Below are positions 16,832-25,483 of a stretch of DNA of 64,000 nt, piece after piece. Within the stretch, counting starts at the first letter, position 1, and each line of letters opens with the position of its first letter. The position numbers and the translations under genes were made by a program. The notes beneath the pieces are model-generated. The model was not told the DNA's origin. It made no database searches and was given only the letters and a program-made list of their open reading frames with translations. The DNA is from JBBQWR01 sp038210495. Its GTDB lineage: Bacteria > Planctomycetota > Planctomycetia > Pirellulales > DATAWG01. The DNA is taken from positions 1 through 64,000 of the forward strand of contig JBBQWR010000025.1 in NCBI GenBank assembly GCA_038210495.1, written 5' to 3'.

Positions 16832-17056
16832 TTACTCTACCTTGCCGTCGATCAGCACGGCAAGCAATTGGGCGCCGGCTGCGCGCGATTCATCCGCTTG
16901 CCGGTTCCACGCATGGCGTAAACCAAAACGCCAGCGCGAAAAGAATACTCCAAGCCACGTCAACGGCCGCAAATCCGAAGCGGACCGCAGGCGCCCGATG
17001 CCTAGGTAGAGAATGGGAACGGCGATGCCGAAGCTGGTCTTCTCCGGGCGATTCAA
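16832..17056 (-). pseudogene. small membrane protein with two compensating frameshifts
   Basis: The flanks of this stretch read well in one frame: SFGIAVPILYLGIGRLR at the start and RHAWNRQADESRAAGAQLLA at the end. The middle reads well only in the next frame: RFGFAAVDVAWSILFALAFW, a clear membrane helix. Adding one G in the GG before TCC and removing one T from a TTT restores a single protein of about 74 residues with two helices. Its TTG start overlaps the DUF2934 stop (TTGA, 17053-17056), which suggests an operon. Whether the indels are real is unknown. Confidence 0.4.
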
Positions 17057-17289
17057 CGACCCTTGCCCCGGAGTATCTCCGTTTCCGCGGCCACCCAGAA
17101 CTTCGCGCCATCGCCAACGGGACAGCCGGCTTCTTGCCACTTCCGATAGGCCAGCGGGCGAATCTCGTCCTCGCGGCCGCTACGCTGCTCGGCCTGAGGC
17201 GCGGACGTCGGCGCTTTCGACTGCGACGGTGCTTGCGATTGGGACTGGGATTGCTTCTTGGAAGCCAACGGGTTCTTGATCTTCAACAT
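17053..17289 (-). CDS. DUF2934 protein
   Basis: 78 residues from ATG 17289, preceded by GGAGG. The N-terminal half is a lysine-, serine- and glutamine-rich low-complexity tract (KKQSQSQSQAPSQSKAP). The C-terminal half is the DUF2934 domain, with EDEIRPLAYRKWQEAGCPVG and then AKFWVAAETEIL. Function is unknown; such domains often lie in small stress-related proteins. The TGA overlaps a possible TTG start of the damaged membrane gene behind it. Confidence 0.8.
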   Translation of the reverse strand: MLKIKNPLASKKQSQSQSQAPSQSKAPTSAPQAEQRSGREDEIRPLAYRKWQEAGCPVGDGAKFWVAAETEILRGKGR

Positions 17290-17613
17290 GACTTTTCCTC
17301 CTTGAACTGGTGGGTCGGTGCCTGACATACGGTCAGCCGGAAGCCGGCGCAGGCCAGCGGTTGTGCATCATAAGCCGATTTCACCCGCGATGACCACCGC
17401 AACTCGATGACGGTTGCCCGACCTCTCGACAAAGCACGGCCTGGGCGAAGGGGGCAATCCCCAGTTTTGCCCCGCGGACTGCGCAAAATGGGGACAGTCC
17501 CCGGTGGTTGTTGCGAGGGCTTCGTATTGTTAGAATGATCCGAGCCGAATTCGAGCTTTGGCTCATCACATATCGAATATCCGGCCGAATGCCCTGAACC
17601 AAGGCGTCCCGCG
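17290..17613. other. gap between DUF2934 and the YhaO-like gene
   Basis: Upstream regions of two divergent genes. It holds the second CCAGTTTTGC/GCAAAATGGGGAC element (17457-17509). No gene or convincing promoter was seen. Confidence 0.4.
17457..17509. repeat. CCAGTTTTGC / GCAAAATGGGGAC element, copy 2
   Basis: TCCCCAGTTTTGC and GCAAAATGGGGA are inverted arms only 12 bases apart. The right arm runs on into GGGGACAGTCCCC and CGGTGGTT. The right-hand block matches copy 1 (13186-13210) almost exactly, while the spacer differs completely in length and sequence. Confidence 0.65.
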
Positions 17614-18876
17614 ATGCGCTTCATACATACGGCGGATATTCACCTCGACAGTCCGATGCGCGGGCTGGAATCGTATTCCGGGGCCCCGGCCGAGCGACTG
17701 CGGATCGCCACCCGGCAGGCGTTCGATCGAGTCGTGGACCTTTGTCTGGAGGAACGGGTCGATTTTCTGATAATCGCCGGGGACCTGTTCGATACCGACG
17801 TGAAAGATTTTAACGCGGCGCTCGCGGCCGCGACCCAGATGCGGCGGCTGGATCAGGCCAAGGTTCCAGTCTACTTGATTCTCGGCAATCACGACTCGCG
17901 CGACGAGGTTACGCGGCACGTGCCTTGGCCCGCCAATGTCACCGTCTTCGATCACAAGCGACCGCACACCGTGCGGCATCCGACGCTTAACGTGGCGCTG
18001 CACGGGATGAGTTATCCGAGGCGTGAAGTCACCGAGAATCTCGTCCCAGCCTATCCGGCGCCAGTCGCCGACTGCTTCAACATCGGACTGCTCCACACGA
18101 ACGCCTGCGGAAATTTGCAGCATGCCGCATATGCGCCTTGCTCTGTGGGAGAACTCGTCGCCAAGGGCTACGCCTACTGGGCGCTCGGGCACGTTCACGA
18201 TTATGAAATCCTGTACAGGCAGCCTCACGTCGTCTATTCGGGCAATACGCAGGGCAGGCACGCGCGCGAAACTGGTCCCAAGGGTTGCCTGCTGGTAACG
18301 GTCGAGAACGACGGCGACATGGGTGAAGTGCGATCGGTCGAATTGCGGGAGACGAGTCTCGTGCGTTGGTTTCGAGAGACTATTGCCTTGGACACCGACG
18401 ACGGTGAAGACGAGCTTTCCGATAAAGCCCGAGGCCGACTGCGGGAAATCGTCGCCACGGCCGATGGCCGGCTGGCGGCGGTACGGCTAGAATTCACCGG
18501 ACGCTGCGCGGTGCATGACCAACTCGTCAAAGACTCGACACGGCAACAAGTGGTGACGAATTTGCGGGGGCTCGCGTCCGACTTCGGCGACGACGTTTGG
18601 ATCGAGAAGATCAAATTCCACACGCGATCGCCCCACGACATAAATGCGCTGCGCGAACGACAGGACTTGATCGGTCAATTGATGCGCGACATAGAATCGC
18701 TCGCCATGGATCCGCAGCCGCTGCTGGATCTGGCCGAAACGAAAGACCTAGCGAGCAAGGTTGCCGCGGAGTTGGCGTCCTCGGGCAGAGAAGAATCGTT
18801 CAGCCTCGAAGACCTCGCCCGACACGAAGACTGGCTTCGCGACGCCGAGGCGATTCTGCTGAGTCATCTCATTTAA
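17614..18876 (+). CDS. metallophosphoesterase of the YhaO / SbcD type
   Basis: Predicted DNA double-strand-break repair exonuclease subunit, 420 residues. The calcineurin-like metal site is intact: MRFIHTADIHLDSP, IIAGDLFD, LILGNHDSRDE, LLHTN and YWALGHVHDYE. The remainder is a capping and ATPase-contact region. It precedes the SMC-like ATPase gene by 19 bases, so the two almost certainly form an operon and a complex analogous to SbcD-SbcC or Mre11-Rad50. Homology to Bacillus YhaO fits better than to SbcD proper. Confidence 0.9.
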   Translation: MRFIHTADIHLDSPMRGLESYSGAPAERLRIATRQAFDRVVDLCLEERVDFLIIAGDLFDTDVKDFNAALAAATQMRRLDQAKVPVYLILGNHDSRDEVTRHVPWPANVTVFDHKRPHTVRHPTLNVALHGMSYPRREVTENLVPAYPAPVADCFNIGLLHTNACGNLQHAAYAPCSVGELVAKGYAYWALGHVHDYEILYRQPHVVYSGNTQGRHARETGPKGCLLVTVENDGDMGEVRSVELRETSLVRWFRETIALDTDDGEDELSDKARGRLREIVATADGRLAAVRLEFTGRCAVHDQLVKDSTRQQVVTNLRGLASDFGDDVWIEKIKFHTRSPHDINALRERQDLIGQLMRDIESLAMDPQPLLDLAETKDLASKVAAELASSGREESFSLEDLARHEDWLRDAEAILLSHLI

Positions 18877-18895
18877 GAGAGAATATCGGTCGAGC

Positions 18896-21800
18896 GTGAA
18901 AATTCGCCAATTGCACATCAATCGCTTCGGGCACTTCAACGAGTGCGATCTGGATTTTCGCGCGGATGGCCTGCATGTCATTTGCGGTCCCAACGAAGCC
19001 GGCAAGACCACGCTGCTCGAATTCTTGAGGGGGCTGCTGTTCGATTTCCCGCCCCGCTCTCCTTACGACTTTGGCGGACAAGCCGAAATGGCCGGTCTGG
19101 GGATTCTCGAACTGCAAGGCGGTCGAGTCGTTGAACTTCGCCGGCGCAAGGGAAACAAAAACAAAGTGGCGATCAAACTCGATGGCCACCCCACCGATCT
19201 CGACGACAGCGGCTGGCTGCGTCTCTTGGATCACGCGGATCGCGGGCTGTTCGAGTCGGTGTTTGCGTTCGGGCTGGATCAACTCAGTCGAGGCGAGGCG
19301 AGTCTGGAGCACGAAAGCCTGCGATCCGCGCTCTTCGGAGGGAGCCTTGGGGGAATCAATAGCCCGGACAAAGTGGTTGCCGAGCTGACTCGCCAAGCGG
19401 ACGGTCTGTTCAAAAAGGGAGGCTCGAAGCCGGCGATCAATGAGCACTTAGCCGATCTCAAGCGATTGGCGAAGGACATCAAAGACCGCCTCCTCCGGCC
19501 CGCGAGATATCTCGAAATCGAAGCCGCCGCCACCAAAGCGGCCGCAGACGCGCGCCGGCTGCACGAAGACGTTGATCGCGTGCGGCGGGAGCATTCGAAA
19601 ATCGAAAAGCGGATTCGCGCGTGGCCGAAATGGTGGGCGCTTCGGCAGCGGCGCGAACAGCGGGCGAACTTGAGCATTCCCGACAATGTTCCCGCCGACG
19701 CGAGGCAGCGATATCTGGCGATCGTTAACCAGTTGAAGGCGATCGCCGATGAAAAAGGGAAGCGAACGGAGCAGGTCAAGCAGGACGAGCTAGCTCGCGC
19801 CGCGCTAAAACTCGATCCGGTCGCCGTCTCACACCAGGCCGAGATCAAGTCGTGTCTCGAGTTGCGGCAATCGTATGTCGAGGCGAAGCAACAACTCCCC
19901 GAACGCAAACAGAACCGCGAGGAGATTCGCCGTTCGATCGACCGAGAGCTGGAGGAACTTCGGCCCGGCTGGACCCACGATCAATTGCGAGATTTTCGCG
20001 TCGATCTGGCGACCCGTGGCGAAATCGACCGACTGACGGAGGAGCGAGCGAAGCGAGCGGACGCGAGGATCGCGCTCGTCGCCAAGCGGGATAGCGACGC
20101 CGAGAACCTCGAACGGGCGCGCAATGAACTCGTCGAACTCGGTTCGCCGCGCGATGTCGAATCGCTTTCCGCTCTGCTCGCCGAAGAAGCCGACTTCGTC
20201 ACGAATCGGAAGCGCCGGGACGACGTCGATCGCGAATTGACGAAGCTGGAAAAAAGATTTGCGACTCAACGCCGTAAACTCACTCCACCGCTCGACGTCG
20301 CGGTTCTGGCGCCACAGGAGTTACCGGTTCCCCGCACCGAGACCGTCGCCGATTTCAAGAGCCGGATCGCAGAGGTCCGAGAGCAAATGAGCGCCGCAAA
20401 AGCCTCTGCTTCCGGACACGAAGACGAAATTCGCGAGCTCACAATATCGCTGGATGCAAAATTGTCCACGCTCGTCGTTCCTAGCTTTGCCGATCGGGAT
20501 GGCGCTCGCAAGCGGCGCGATAGTGGTTGGCATTTGATTCGACAGCAGTACATTTTGGATCAGCCCGCGGAATCCCAGATTGCCAATTGGTTGGTCGAAG
20601 TTGCGGCCGTCGCGCTACCGGACGGCTACGAGCGAGCGGTCGAGGCCGCGGATAACGTTGCCGATCTGATCTATGACCATGCCCAGGAAGTCGCCGACCG
20701 CGAAAGCCAGCGCCGACTCCTGGTCGACGCCGAGAAGCATCTCGGCCAAAATCGCGAGCAAATCGCGGACCTTCAGGAGCAACTAGCGGCATTGAACGCC
20801 GAATGGACGACGCTTTGGCAGCCGTCGGGTTTCGAGCCGCTCGCTCCCGATGCGATGCTCGGCTGGCTCGGCGATCGCGAATCGCTCTGCGCAATAGTCG
20901 GTCAACGCGACGAATTGATGGCTGAGCGATCTCAAATTGACCGTTGCATCGAGTCTTTCGAGCAGCGACTGCGCGCGGGTTGCGATCTAGCACAGGATGG
21001 TATCCCGGCGCTTCTTGTGTCCGCACGAGAGGCGGTCGATGAATCTCGGAGGCGGCGGCATAAGGCAACGGAGCTTCGAAAAGAGATTCTGCGATTGGAA
21101 CAGCAGATCGCCAAATACGACTTGAAATTGGCATCGACCGAAAAATTGGAGACGGCGGCGGCCAGCCAGTGGCAAGCCGTATTGAATTGCCTCAAGCTAC
21201 CAAGCGAATGGAGCACCGACGTGGCTCGCACCGTGATCGAAAGACTCGTCGCCACGAGGAACAACCTCGACAAGCTTCCCGACGTGGACGATCGTATCAC
21301 GCGGATGCAGGCCCGGATCGACGAGTTTGACGAGCGCGCTGGGGCGCTGTGCAAGGTGATCGAACCTGAATTGCGGCAAGATCCGGCCGAACTGGCGATC
21401 AAAAAGCTCGAGCAGTCCGTCCAGCGAGCCGTCGACGCTCAGAAAGAGCATGGCGACCTGTCCCAAAAAATTGCCGAGGCGAAACTGGCTCTCGAGTCGC
21501 TAGATAAAAAACAGTCAGCTTGGGAAGGCGAACGAGAATCCTTATTCCTGCAAACGGATAGTTCTTCCGAGCCCGAACTTCTCGACGTCGTGTCGCGCGT
21601 CGAAAGAGCTGCCCAGTTGGATGCCGAAACCGCACAACTGGCGCGCGACATCGACCTGATCCGCGCCACCGACGACGCCGAAGAATTTGAGCAGGCCCTG
21701 TCGACCGACGAGCTCGATATATTGGAAGGACAACTGCGGGACCTTACGGACGAGATGAAGGCAAAAGAAACCCTCCGCCGAGCAGCCGATGGCGACGAAG

Positions 21801-22417
21801 CGCTCGCGCGAAATGCACGCTGCCAACTCGACGGTTCTCGCGAAGTGGCGATTCTCACCGAGGAGTTGTCACAAAAACGTTCGCTGTTGGCGGCGGACGT
21901 CGATCGCTATATGCCTCTCGTCTACGCCAGGCACCTGCTCAACGTCGCCGTGAGCCGCTTCGAGAAGGAAAATCAACCCGAGATGATTGCCACGGTTTCC
22001 CGTTTGCTCGGGCAAATGACGGATGGGAAATATGTCGAATTCGACCGAAGCGGAGGGGGCCAGCATAACATTCTCGTTCGACGCTCCGACGGCGTCGAAA
22101 GAACACCCGACCAACTGAGCACCGGCACGCGGGAGCAACTCTACTTGGCGATTCGTCTGGCCTATGTGCAGCACTACTGCAAAAAGAGTCAACCTCTGCC
22201 GATCGTCATCGACGACGTGCTCGTCAACTTCGACGATCGACGAGCGCGGCAAACGCTGGAAGTGTTGGCGGAAATTGCACGGTCCATACAAGTGTTGTTC
22301 TTCACCTGTCACAACCACATGCTGGAAATCGCGAGGGAAGTTATTCCGGGATTGATTCCCATTCGACTCCCCGATGTCTCGGAGAGTCAATTGACCTCGA
22401 AAAACGGCGCGAGCTAA
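18896..22417 (+). CDS. YhaN-like AAA ATPase (SbcC/Rad50-type)
   Basis: An 1,173-residue SMC-like ATPase that should pair with the preceding nuclease. The N-terminus carries the first strand and Walker A (GPNEAGKTT, near residue 34). A long central region rich in charged heptads forms the coiled coil. The C-terminus carries the ABC signature (LSTGTREQLYLAIRLA) and Walker B (LPIVIDDVLVNFDD), then a D-loop/H-loop region ending FFTCHNH. No Rad50-type CxxC zinc hook is obvious in mid-protein, as in YhaN. The start is GTG 18896 with only a weak GAGAGA upstream. Confidence 0.9.
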   Translation: MKIRQLHINRFGHFNECDLDFRADGLHVICGPNEAGKTTLLEFLRGLLFDFPPRSPYDFGGQAEMAGLGILELQGGRVVELRRRKGNKNKVAIKLDGHPTDLDDSGWLRLLDHADRGLFESVFAFGLDQLSRGEASLEHESLRSALFGGSLGGINSPDKVVAELTRQADGLFKKGGSKPAINEHLADLKRLAKDIKDRLLRPARYLEIEAAATKAAADARRLHEDVDRVRREHSKIEKRIRAWPKWWALRQRREQRANLSIPDNVPADARQRYLAIVNQLKAIADEKGKRTEQVKQDELARAALKLDPVAVSHQAEIKSCLELRQSYVEAKQQLPERKQNREEIRRSIDRELEELRPGWTHDQLRDFRVDLATRGEIDRLTEERAKRADARIALVAKRDSDAENLERARNELVELGSPRDVESLSALLAEEADFVTNRKRRDDVDRELTKLEKRFATQRRKLTPPLDVAVLAPQELPVPRTETVADFKSRIAEVREQMSAAKASASGHEDEIRELTISLDAKLSTLVVPSFADRDGARKRRDSGWHLIRQQYILDQPAESQIANWLVEVAAVALPDGYERAVEAADNVADLIYDHAQEVADRESQRRLLVDAEKHLGQNREQIADLQEQLAALNAEWTTLWQPSGFEPLAPDAMLGWLGDRESLCAIVGQRDELMAERSQIDRCIESFEQRLRAGCDLAQDGIPALLVSAREAVDESRRRRHKATELRKEILRLEQQIAKYDLKLASTEKLETAAASQWQAVLNCLKLPSEWSTDVARTVIERLVATRNNLDKLPDVDDRITRMQARIDEFDERAGALCKVIEPELRQDPAELAIKKLEQSVQRAVDAQKEHGDLSQKIAEAKLALESLDKKQSAWEGERESLFLQTDSSSEPELLDVVSRVERAAQLDAETAQLARDIDLIRATDDAEEFEQALSTDELDILEGQLRDLTDEMKAKETLRRAADGDEALARNARCQLDGSREVAILTEELSQKRSLLAADVDRYMPLVYARHLLNVAVSRFEKENQPEMIATVSRLLGQMTDGKYVEFDRSGGGQHNILVRRSDGVERTPDQLSTGTREQLYLAIRLAYVQHYCKKSQPLPIVIDDVLVNFDDRRARQTLEVLAEIARSIQVLFFTCHNHMLEIAREVIPGLIPIRLPDVSESQLTSKNGAS

Positions 22418-22444
22418 TTTCGGCGGCAACGCGGCCGTGTCGTA

Positions 22445-23131
22445 TTAAGCCGCGATTTTGCTCCGCCCGGCTTGCCACTGATACAACCAAGCGTTTCCTT
22501 GTTTGCCGACTTGCTTCGCGGCGCCGGTGTGGCGGAGACAGTAGGCGATTCGCTGGGCGAGCCAACGCGGCGCGTCTAGGCCAGTGGCTAAATGGGCCGT
22601 GCTGAAGGGCGCCGGTAGGTCGCACGCGACGAGCGCCGCCAGATCGCCGGCCGTTTGGAGTCGATGCGTTTCGAGGACTTGCACCAGCTTTTGGTCTTCG
22701 ACTTGGAAGTCGTTGGCCCGATAGCGACGGCGGCGACCGTGGCCCGGGTAGCGGATCTCCTCGACTTCGACGAGCGGCATTTCCAGCGTCAGTCGGGGAT
22801 GCGGAAACACATTGGTGAAATGCACTAGTTCGTCGAACAGATCGAGCAGCCGGCCGCGCTTCGGGCTAAGGCGAGATCGGGCCACCGCGCCTCCCTTGCG
22901 CTTGCGATACACGAGTGTCTTGCGGACTACGATCGGCTTAACGACCAGCACGTCGTGATCCGTCAGCAATCGGCGAATCTTGTCGCGAATCGCCGCTAGC
23001 GAGCCGTGCTGCACTTCGATCAGCACGCCGTCGACGATCGCGTCGATCCGATAGCTCGCGACGCGAGCCTCGATGCGCGCGCCGGGGCCTGCGTAAATCC
23101 GTTTTAAATCGCGATGCAGCGACGTTTCCAC
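22445..23131 (-). CDS. conserved protein, possible PD-(D/E)XK-type nuclease
   Basis: 228 residues from GTG 23131, preceded by GGGGAG. ATG 23161 is an alternative. YRIDAIVDGVLIEVQHGSL has the D...ExQ spacing seen in some PD-(D/E)XK enzymes, and a core KIRRLLTDHDVLVVKPIV follows; nuclease function is inference only. The middle is basic and conserved-looking (YPGHGRRRRYRANDF). The C-terminal part (APRWLAQRIAYCLRHTGAA) reads like a winged helix. It converges on the YhaN-like gene with 27 bases between. The 5' end is overlain by a repeat. Confidence 0.6.
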   Translation of the reverse strand: METSLHRDLKRIYAGPGARIEARVASYRIDAIVDGVLIEVQHGSLAAIRDKIRRLLTDHDVLVVKPIVVRKTLVYRKRKGGAVARSRLSPKRGRLLDLFDELVHFTNVFPHPRLTLEMPLVEVEEIRYPGHGRRRRYRANDFQVEDQKLVQVLETHRLQTAGDLAALVACDLPAPFSTAHLATGLDAPRWLAQRIAYCLRHTGAAKQVGKQGNAWLYQWQAGRSKIAA

Positions 23132-23133
23132 AG

Positions 23134-23292
23134 ACTCTCCCCGCGTGGCGAGCGGGGGCATAAGCCCCCTGTCCTCGATTTGAACCAGCAACTGAAACCT
23201 TGCGGCGCCGGTTTTGGAAATCCGGCGGTAGTGTGAAAATCGATTGGCGTTCGACGCGAAGGAGAGGGGGCTAACGCCCCCCGCTCGCTACG
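23134..23292. repeat. two inverted AGGGGGCT(T/A)A(T/C)GCCCCC repeats
   Basis: Minus-strand copy 23134-23170 and plus-strand copy 23264-23292 share AGGGGGCT-A-GCCCCC followed by GCTCGC-ACG. Each is itself a short palindrome. The first covers the region around the possible start codons of the nuclease-like gene. The second sits beside the end of the metallopeptidase gene. Confidence 0.6.
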
Positions 23293-23297
23293 AGGAA

Positions 23298-24191
23298 TTA
23301 CAAATCCGTCGCGTTGAACGTGTCCCCTTGCTTCGTGTCTCCGGTGTCGAATCCGCGCTTGAACCATTTCGCTCGCTGCGCCGAGGTGCCGTGCGTGAAT
23401 GAATCGGGAACGACGACGCCACGGGCTTGCTTCTGCAATCGGTCGTCGCCGATCGCTTGGGCGCACTGCAGGGCGTCGTCGATGTCGTGGGCGTCCAAGT
23501 GAAATTGCTGCTGAGCGTAATGGGCCCATACACCGGCGAAGAAATCCGCCTGCAACTCCAGTCGCACCGAGAGATGGTTGGCCTCGACTTTACTGGCCCG
23601 GCCTCGCGTGGCGTCGACTCGATCGGTAATGCCCATTAGTTTTTGCACGTGATGGCCGACCTCATGAGCGACGACGTACGCCTGGGCGAAATCCCCTTTG
23701 GCGCCGAAACGGGTTCGCATTTCATCGAAGAAGCCCAAATCGAGATAGACCTTTTCGTCGGCCGGGCAATAAAAAGGACCCACCGCCGCGCCGGCCATTC
23801 CGCAGGCCGACTCGACCTGACCGGTGAACAGATGAAGTCTAGGGTTCTTATACTCCAGGCCCTGGCGGCGAAACAGATCGGTCCAAACGACCTCGGTATC
23901 TTTCAAAACGATGGCCACGAAATGCCGCAACTTTTCTTCCTCCGGCGGCCGATTGGCGGGCATACCCGGCTGCAACGGCTGCTGCTGCATACCCCCGCCT
24001 CCCCCTCCCCCGCCTCCCCCTTGCTGGAGCAGCCACAGCGGATTACCGGTCAGAGCCCAACTGATGAGAGCCATGACGACCATCATCCCCAGCCCGCCGC
24101 CCCCGAGCATCATGTGCGGCGCCATCCCGCCGCCGCCGGCGCCGCGACCGTCCTCGACGTTGGTGCTTTCTTCTTGACCTTGCCAGTCCAT
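23298..24191 (-). CDS. neutral zinc metallopeptidase (YpfJ family)
   Basis: A 297-residue membrane-anchored peptidase-like protein. A short N-terminus, a membrane helix (LGMMVVMALISWALTG), a run of ten glycines, then the catalytic domain. The zinc site is HEVGHHVQ, with the downstream ELQADFFAG giving the third ligand. ACGMAGAAVGPFYCPADEKV and the ending RGFDTGD are family signatures. The substrate is unknown. It follows the response-regulator gene on the same strand across a palindromic repeat. Confidence 0.9.
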   Translation of the reverse strand: MDWQGQEESTNVEDGRGAGGGGMAPHMMLGGGGLGMMVVMALISWALTGNPLWLLQQGGGGGGGGGGMQQQPLQPGMPANRPPEEEKLRHFVAIVLKDTEVVWTDLFRRQGLEYKNPRLHLFTGQVESACGMAGAAVGPFYCPADEKVYLDLGFFDEMRTRFGAKGDFAQAYVVAHEVGHHVQKLMGITDRVDATRGRASKVEANHLSVRLELQADFFAGVWAHYAQQQFHLDAHDIDDALQCAQAIGDDRLQKQARGVVVPDSFTHGTSAQRAKWFKRGFDTGDTKQGDTFNATDL

Positions 24192-24225
24192 GAGATGCTC
24201 GCTCGTTGAGTTGTTCGGTGTGAGG

Positions 24226-24330
24226 CAAGGGACTAGGGTGGTGGGGCTAGGGATTTGCGGAAAACTATTGGCAAAGCCAAGCGGCTTCTGTTTTCGCTAG
24301 TCCCTAGCCCCATCGTCCCTAGCCCCTGCC
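24226..24330. repeat. composite palindrome with CTAGGGG heptamers, copy 1
   Basis: The left arm (24226-24253) has GGGACTAGGG, TGGTGGGGCTAGGGA. The right arm (24296-24330) has GCTAGTCCCTAGCCCCATCG then TCCCTAGCCCC. They flank a core of about 42 bp with a weak GCC-AAG-CGGC hairpin. It fills the gap between the response regulator (stop 24345) and metallopeptidase (start 24191). A sister copy is at 44175-44261. Confidence 0.7.
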
Positions 24331-24344
24331 GCTGTGTGCAAACA

Positions 24345-24815
24345 TTATTCCCGCGGCCCGGCGTCGTCTTCCATGTCCTGAATATATTGTCTGAGCCGCT
24401 CGAGCTCGTCGGTAACATGCCGGAGCTTGAGCATGTTTTCGACCCGTTTGATGAGTTCGACTTTGTTGACCGGCTTGCTGAGAAAGTCGTCGGTCCCCGA
24501 GTCGACGGCTCGTTCGATATCTCCCAGTTCGTTGAGCGCGGTAACCATCAAGATCATGATGCCGCGAGTCTTCGGGTCTTGCTTGAGCTTCTTGCAGACC
24601 TCGAAGCCGTTCAGTTTGGGCATCATCACGTCGAGCAAAATCAGGTCAGGCCCAAATTCGGCGACCTTGTCGAGCGTGTCGCGACCATCGACGGCCACGG
24701 CGATTTCGCATTCGATATCGCTCAAAAACGCTTCCAAGAGCTCGACGTTCGGCTGATTGTCGTCGGCCACGAGGATGCGGCTCTTTCGTTTAGCGGGATT
24801 CTTGCTACCGGCCAT
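24345..24815 (-). CDS. single-domain response regulator
   Basis: 156 residues. A receiver domain occupies about residues 12-130: acidic pocket VADDN, phospho-acceptor D62 in LILLDVMMP, the switch threonine in MVTALNE and the lysine K114 in FLSKP. The C-terminal 30 residues (LRHVTDELERLRQYIQDMED) form a coiled coil that may dimerise it. There is no output domain, so it probably signals by protein contact. No histidine kinase is nearby. ATG 24815 is chosen because the longer reading has no receiver-family sequence. Confidence 0.9.
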   Translation of the reverse strand: MAGSKNPAKRKSRILVADDNQPNVELLEAFLSDIECEIAVAVDGRDTLDKVAEFGPDLILLDVMMPKLNGFEVCKKLKQDPKTRGIMILMVTALNELGDIERAVDSGTDDFLSKPVNKVELIKRVENMLKLRHVTDELERLRQYIQDMEDDAGPRE

Positions 24816-25171
24816 CGCGACTCTTTCGCGGGGTGAACTTCGGGGGACTGAGTTGACGCACGGATTATAGCGCTCGGTGGGACGAGTGGGAAAGAGAGGT
24901 TGAAAAGAGGGCCGGCGGCGAGGGGACTCGGCGCCGAGGCGAAGATTCAAGGCTGCCAGCGAAGGAGTCCGCTGACGCGGTCTCCTGTTTCGCCGCCAAT
25001 CGCACCCTGTTGCCTACGCAAACCCGTCGGTTTAGCGTGGCGGCGCCAGTTTGGGCATGTGTTCCGAGGCCTCGGCAGTGTATGCTGCATAAACCAGACA
25101 AATTGCCCAAGGGCATCTATGGGTCCGGATACGAAACGGACGGCACGCGGCCTCTTGAGGAGTGCGATCAC
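24816..25171. other. intergenic region between divergent genes
   Basis: Holds the upstream regions of the response regulator (minus) and the unknown gene at 25172 (plus). I see no clear promoter or repeat. Reading frames across it have no family resemblance. Confidence 0.35.
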
Positions 25172-25483
25172 ATGGCAGATGAAAAGCAACTGGCGGCGAT
25201 TGGCGTTTTCGGCAACTTGCCGCCGCAAAAATGGGGCGTGGGCTCGAGCGCCCGGGCTCGCGGCCTCCAAGATTGGGCCCACTTGGTGCGCCAAATCTCC
25301 TACTTCGATTGCGGCAAAGCGATCGACGAGGTGATTGCCCGGCAAATCGCCAAGACGCTTCGCCAAGCCAAGAATTTTCCGAATGGCGTGGATTGGGGCA
25401 AACAAGTCAACGCCGAAGGCGCCCACCAAAAAATCCTAACGCTTATTCGAGAAGAATTGGCCGCCACGACGGTCCCTCAGTGA
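25172..25483 (+). CDS. hypothetical protein
   Basis: 103 residues from ATG 25172, with GAGGAG upstream. A basic, probably soluble protein: AAIGVFGNLPPQKWGVGSSA, then a helical part (YFDCGKAIDEVIARQIAKTL) and ANFPNGVDWGKQVNAEGAHQ-like sequence. There is no signal peptide and no recognised domain. Codon use matches the neighbours. Function unknown. Confidence 0.6.
   Translation: MADEKQLAAIGVFGNLPPQKWGVGSSARARGLQDWAHLVRQISYFDCGKAIDEVIARQIAKTLRQAKNFPNGVDWGKQVNAEGAHQKILTLIREELAATTVPQ

Noticed and set aside
24000..24030. Run of C/T-rich sequence as a regulatory tract
   Set aside because: It is the coding sequence for the ten-glycine linker of the metallopeptidase.
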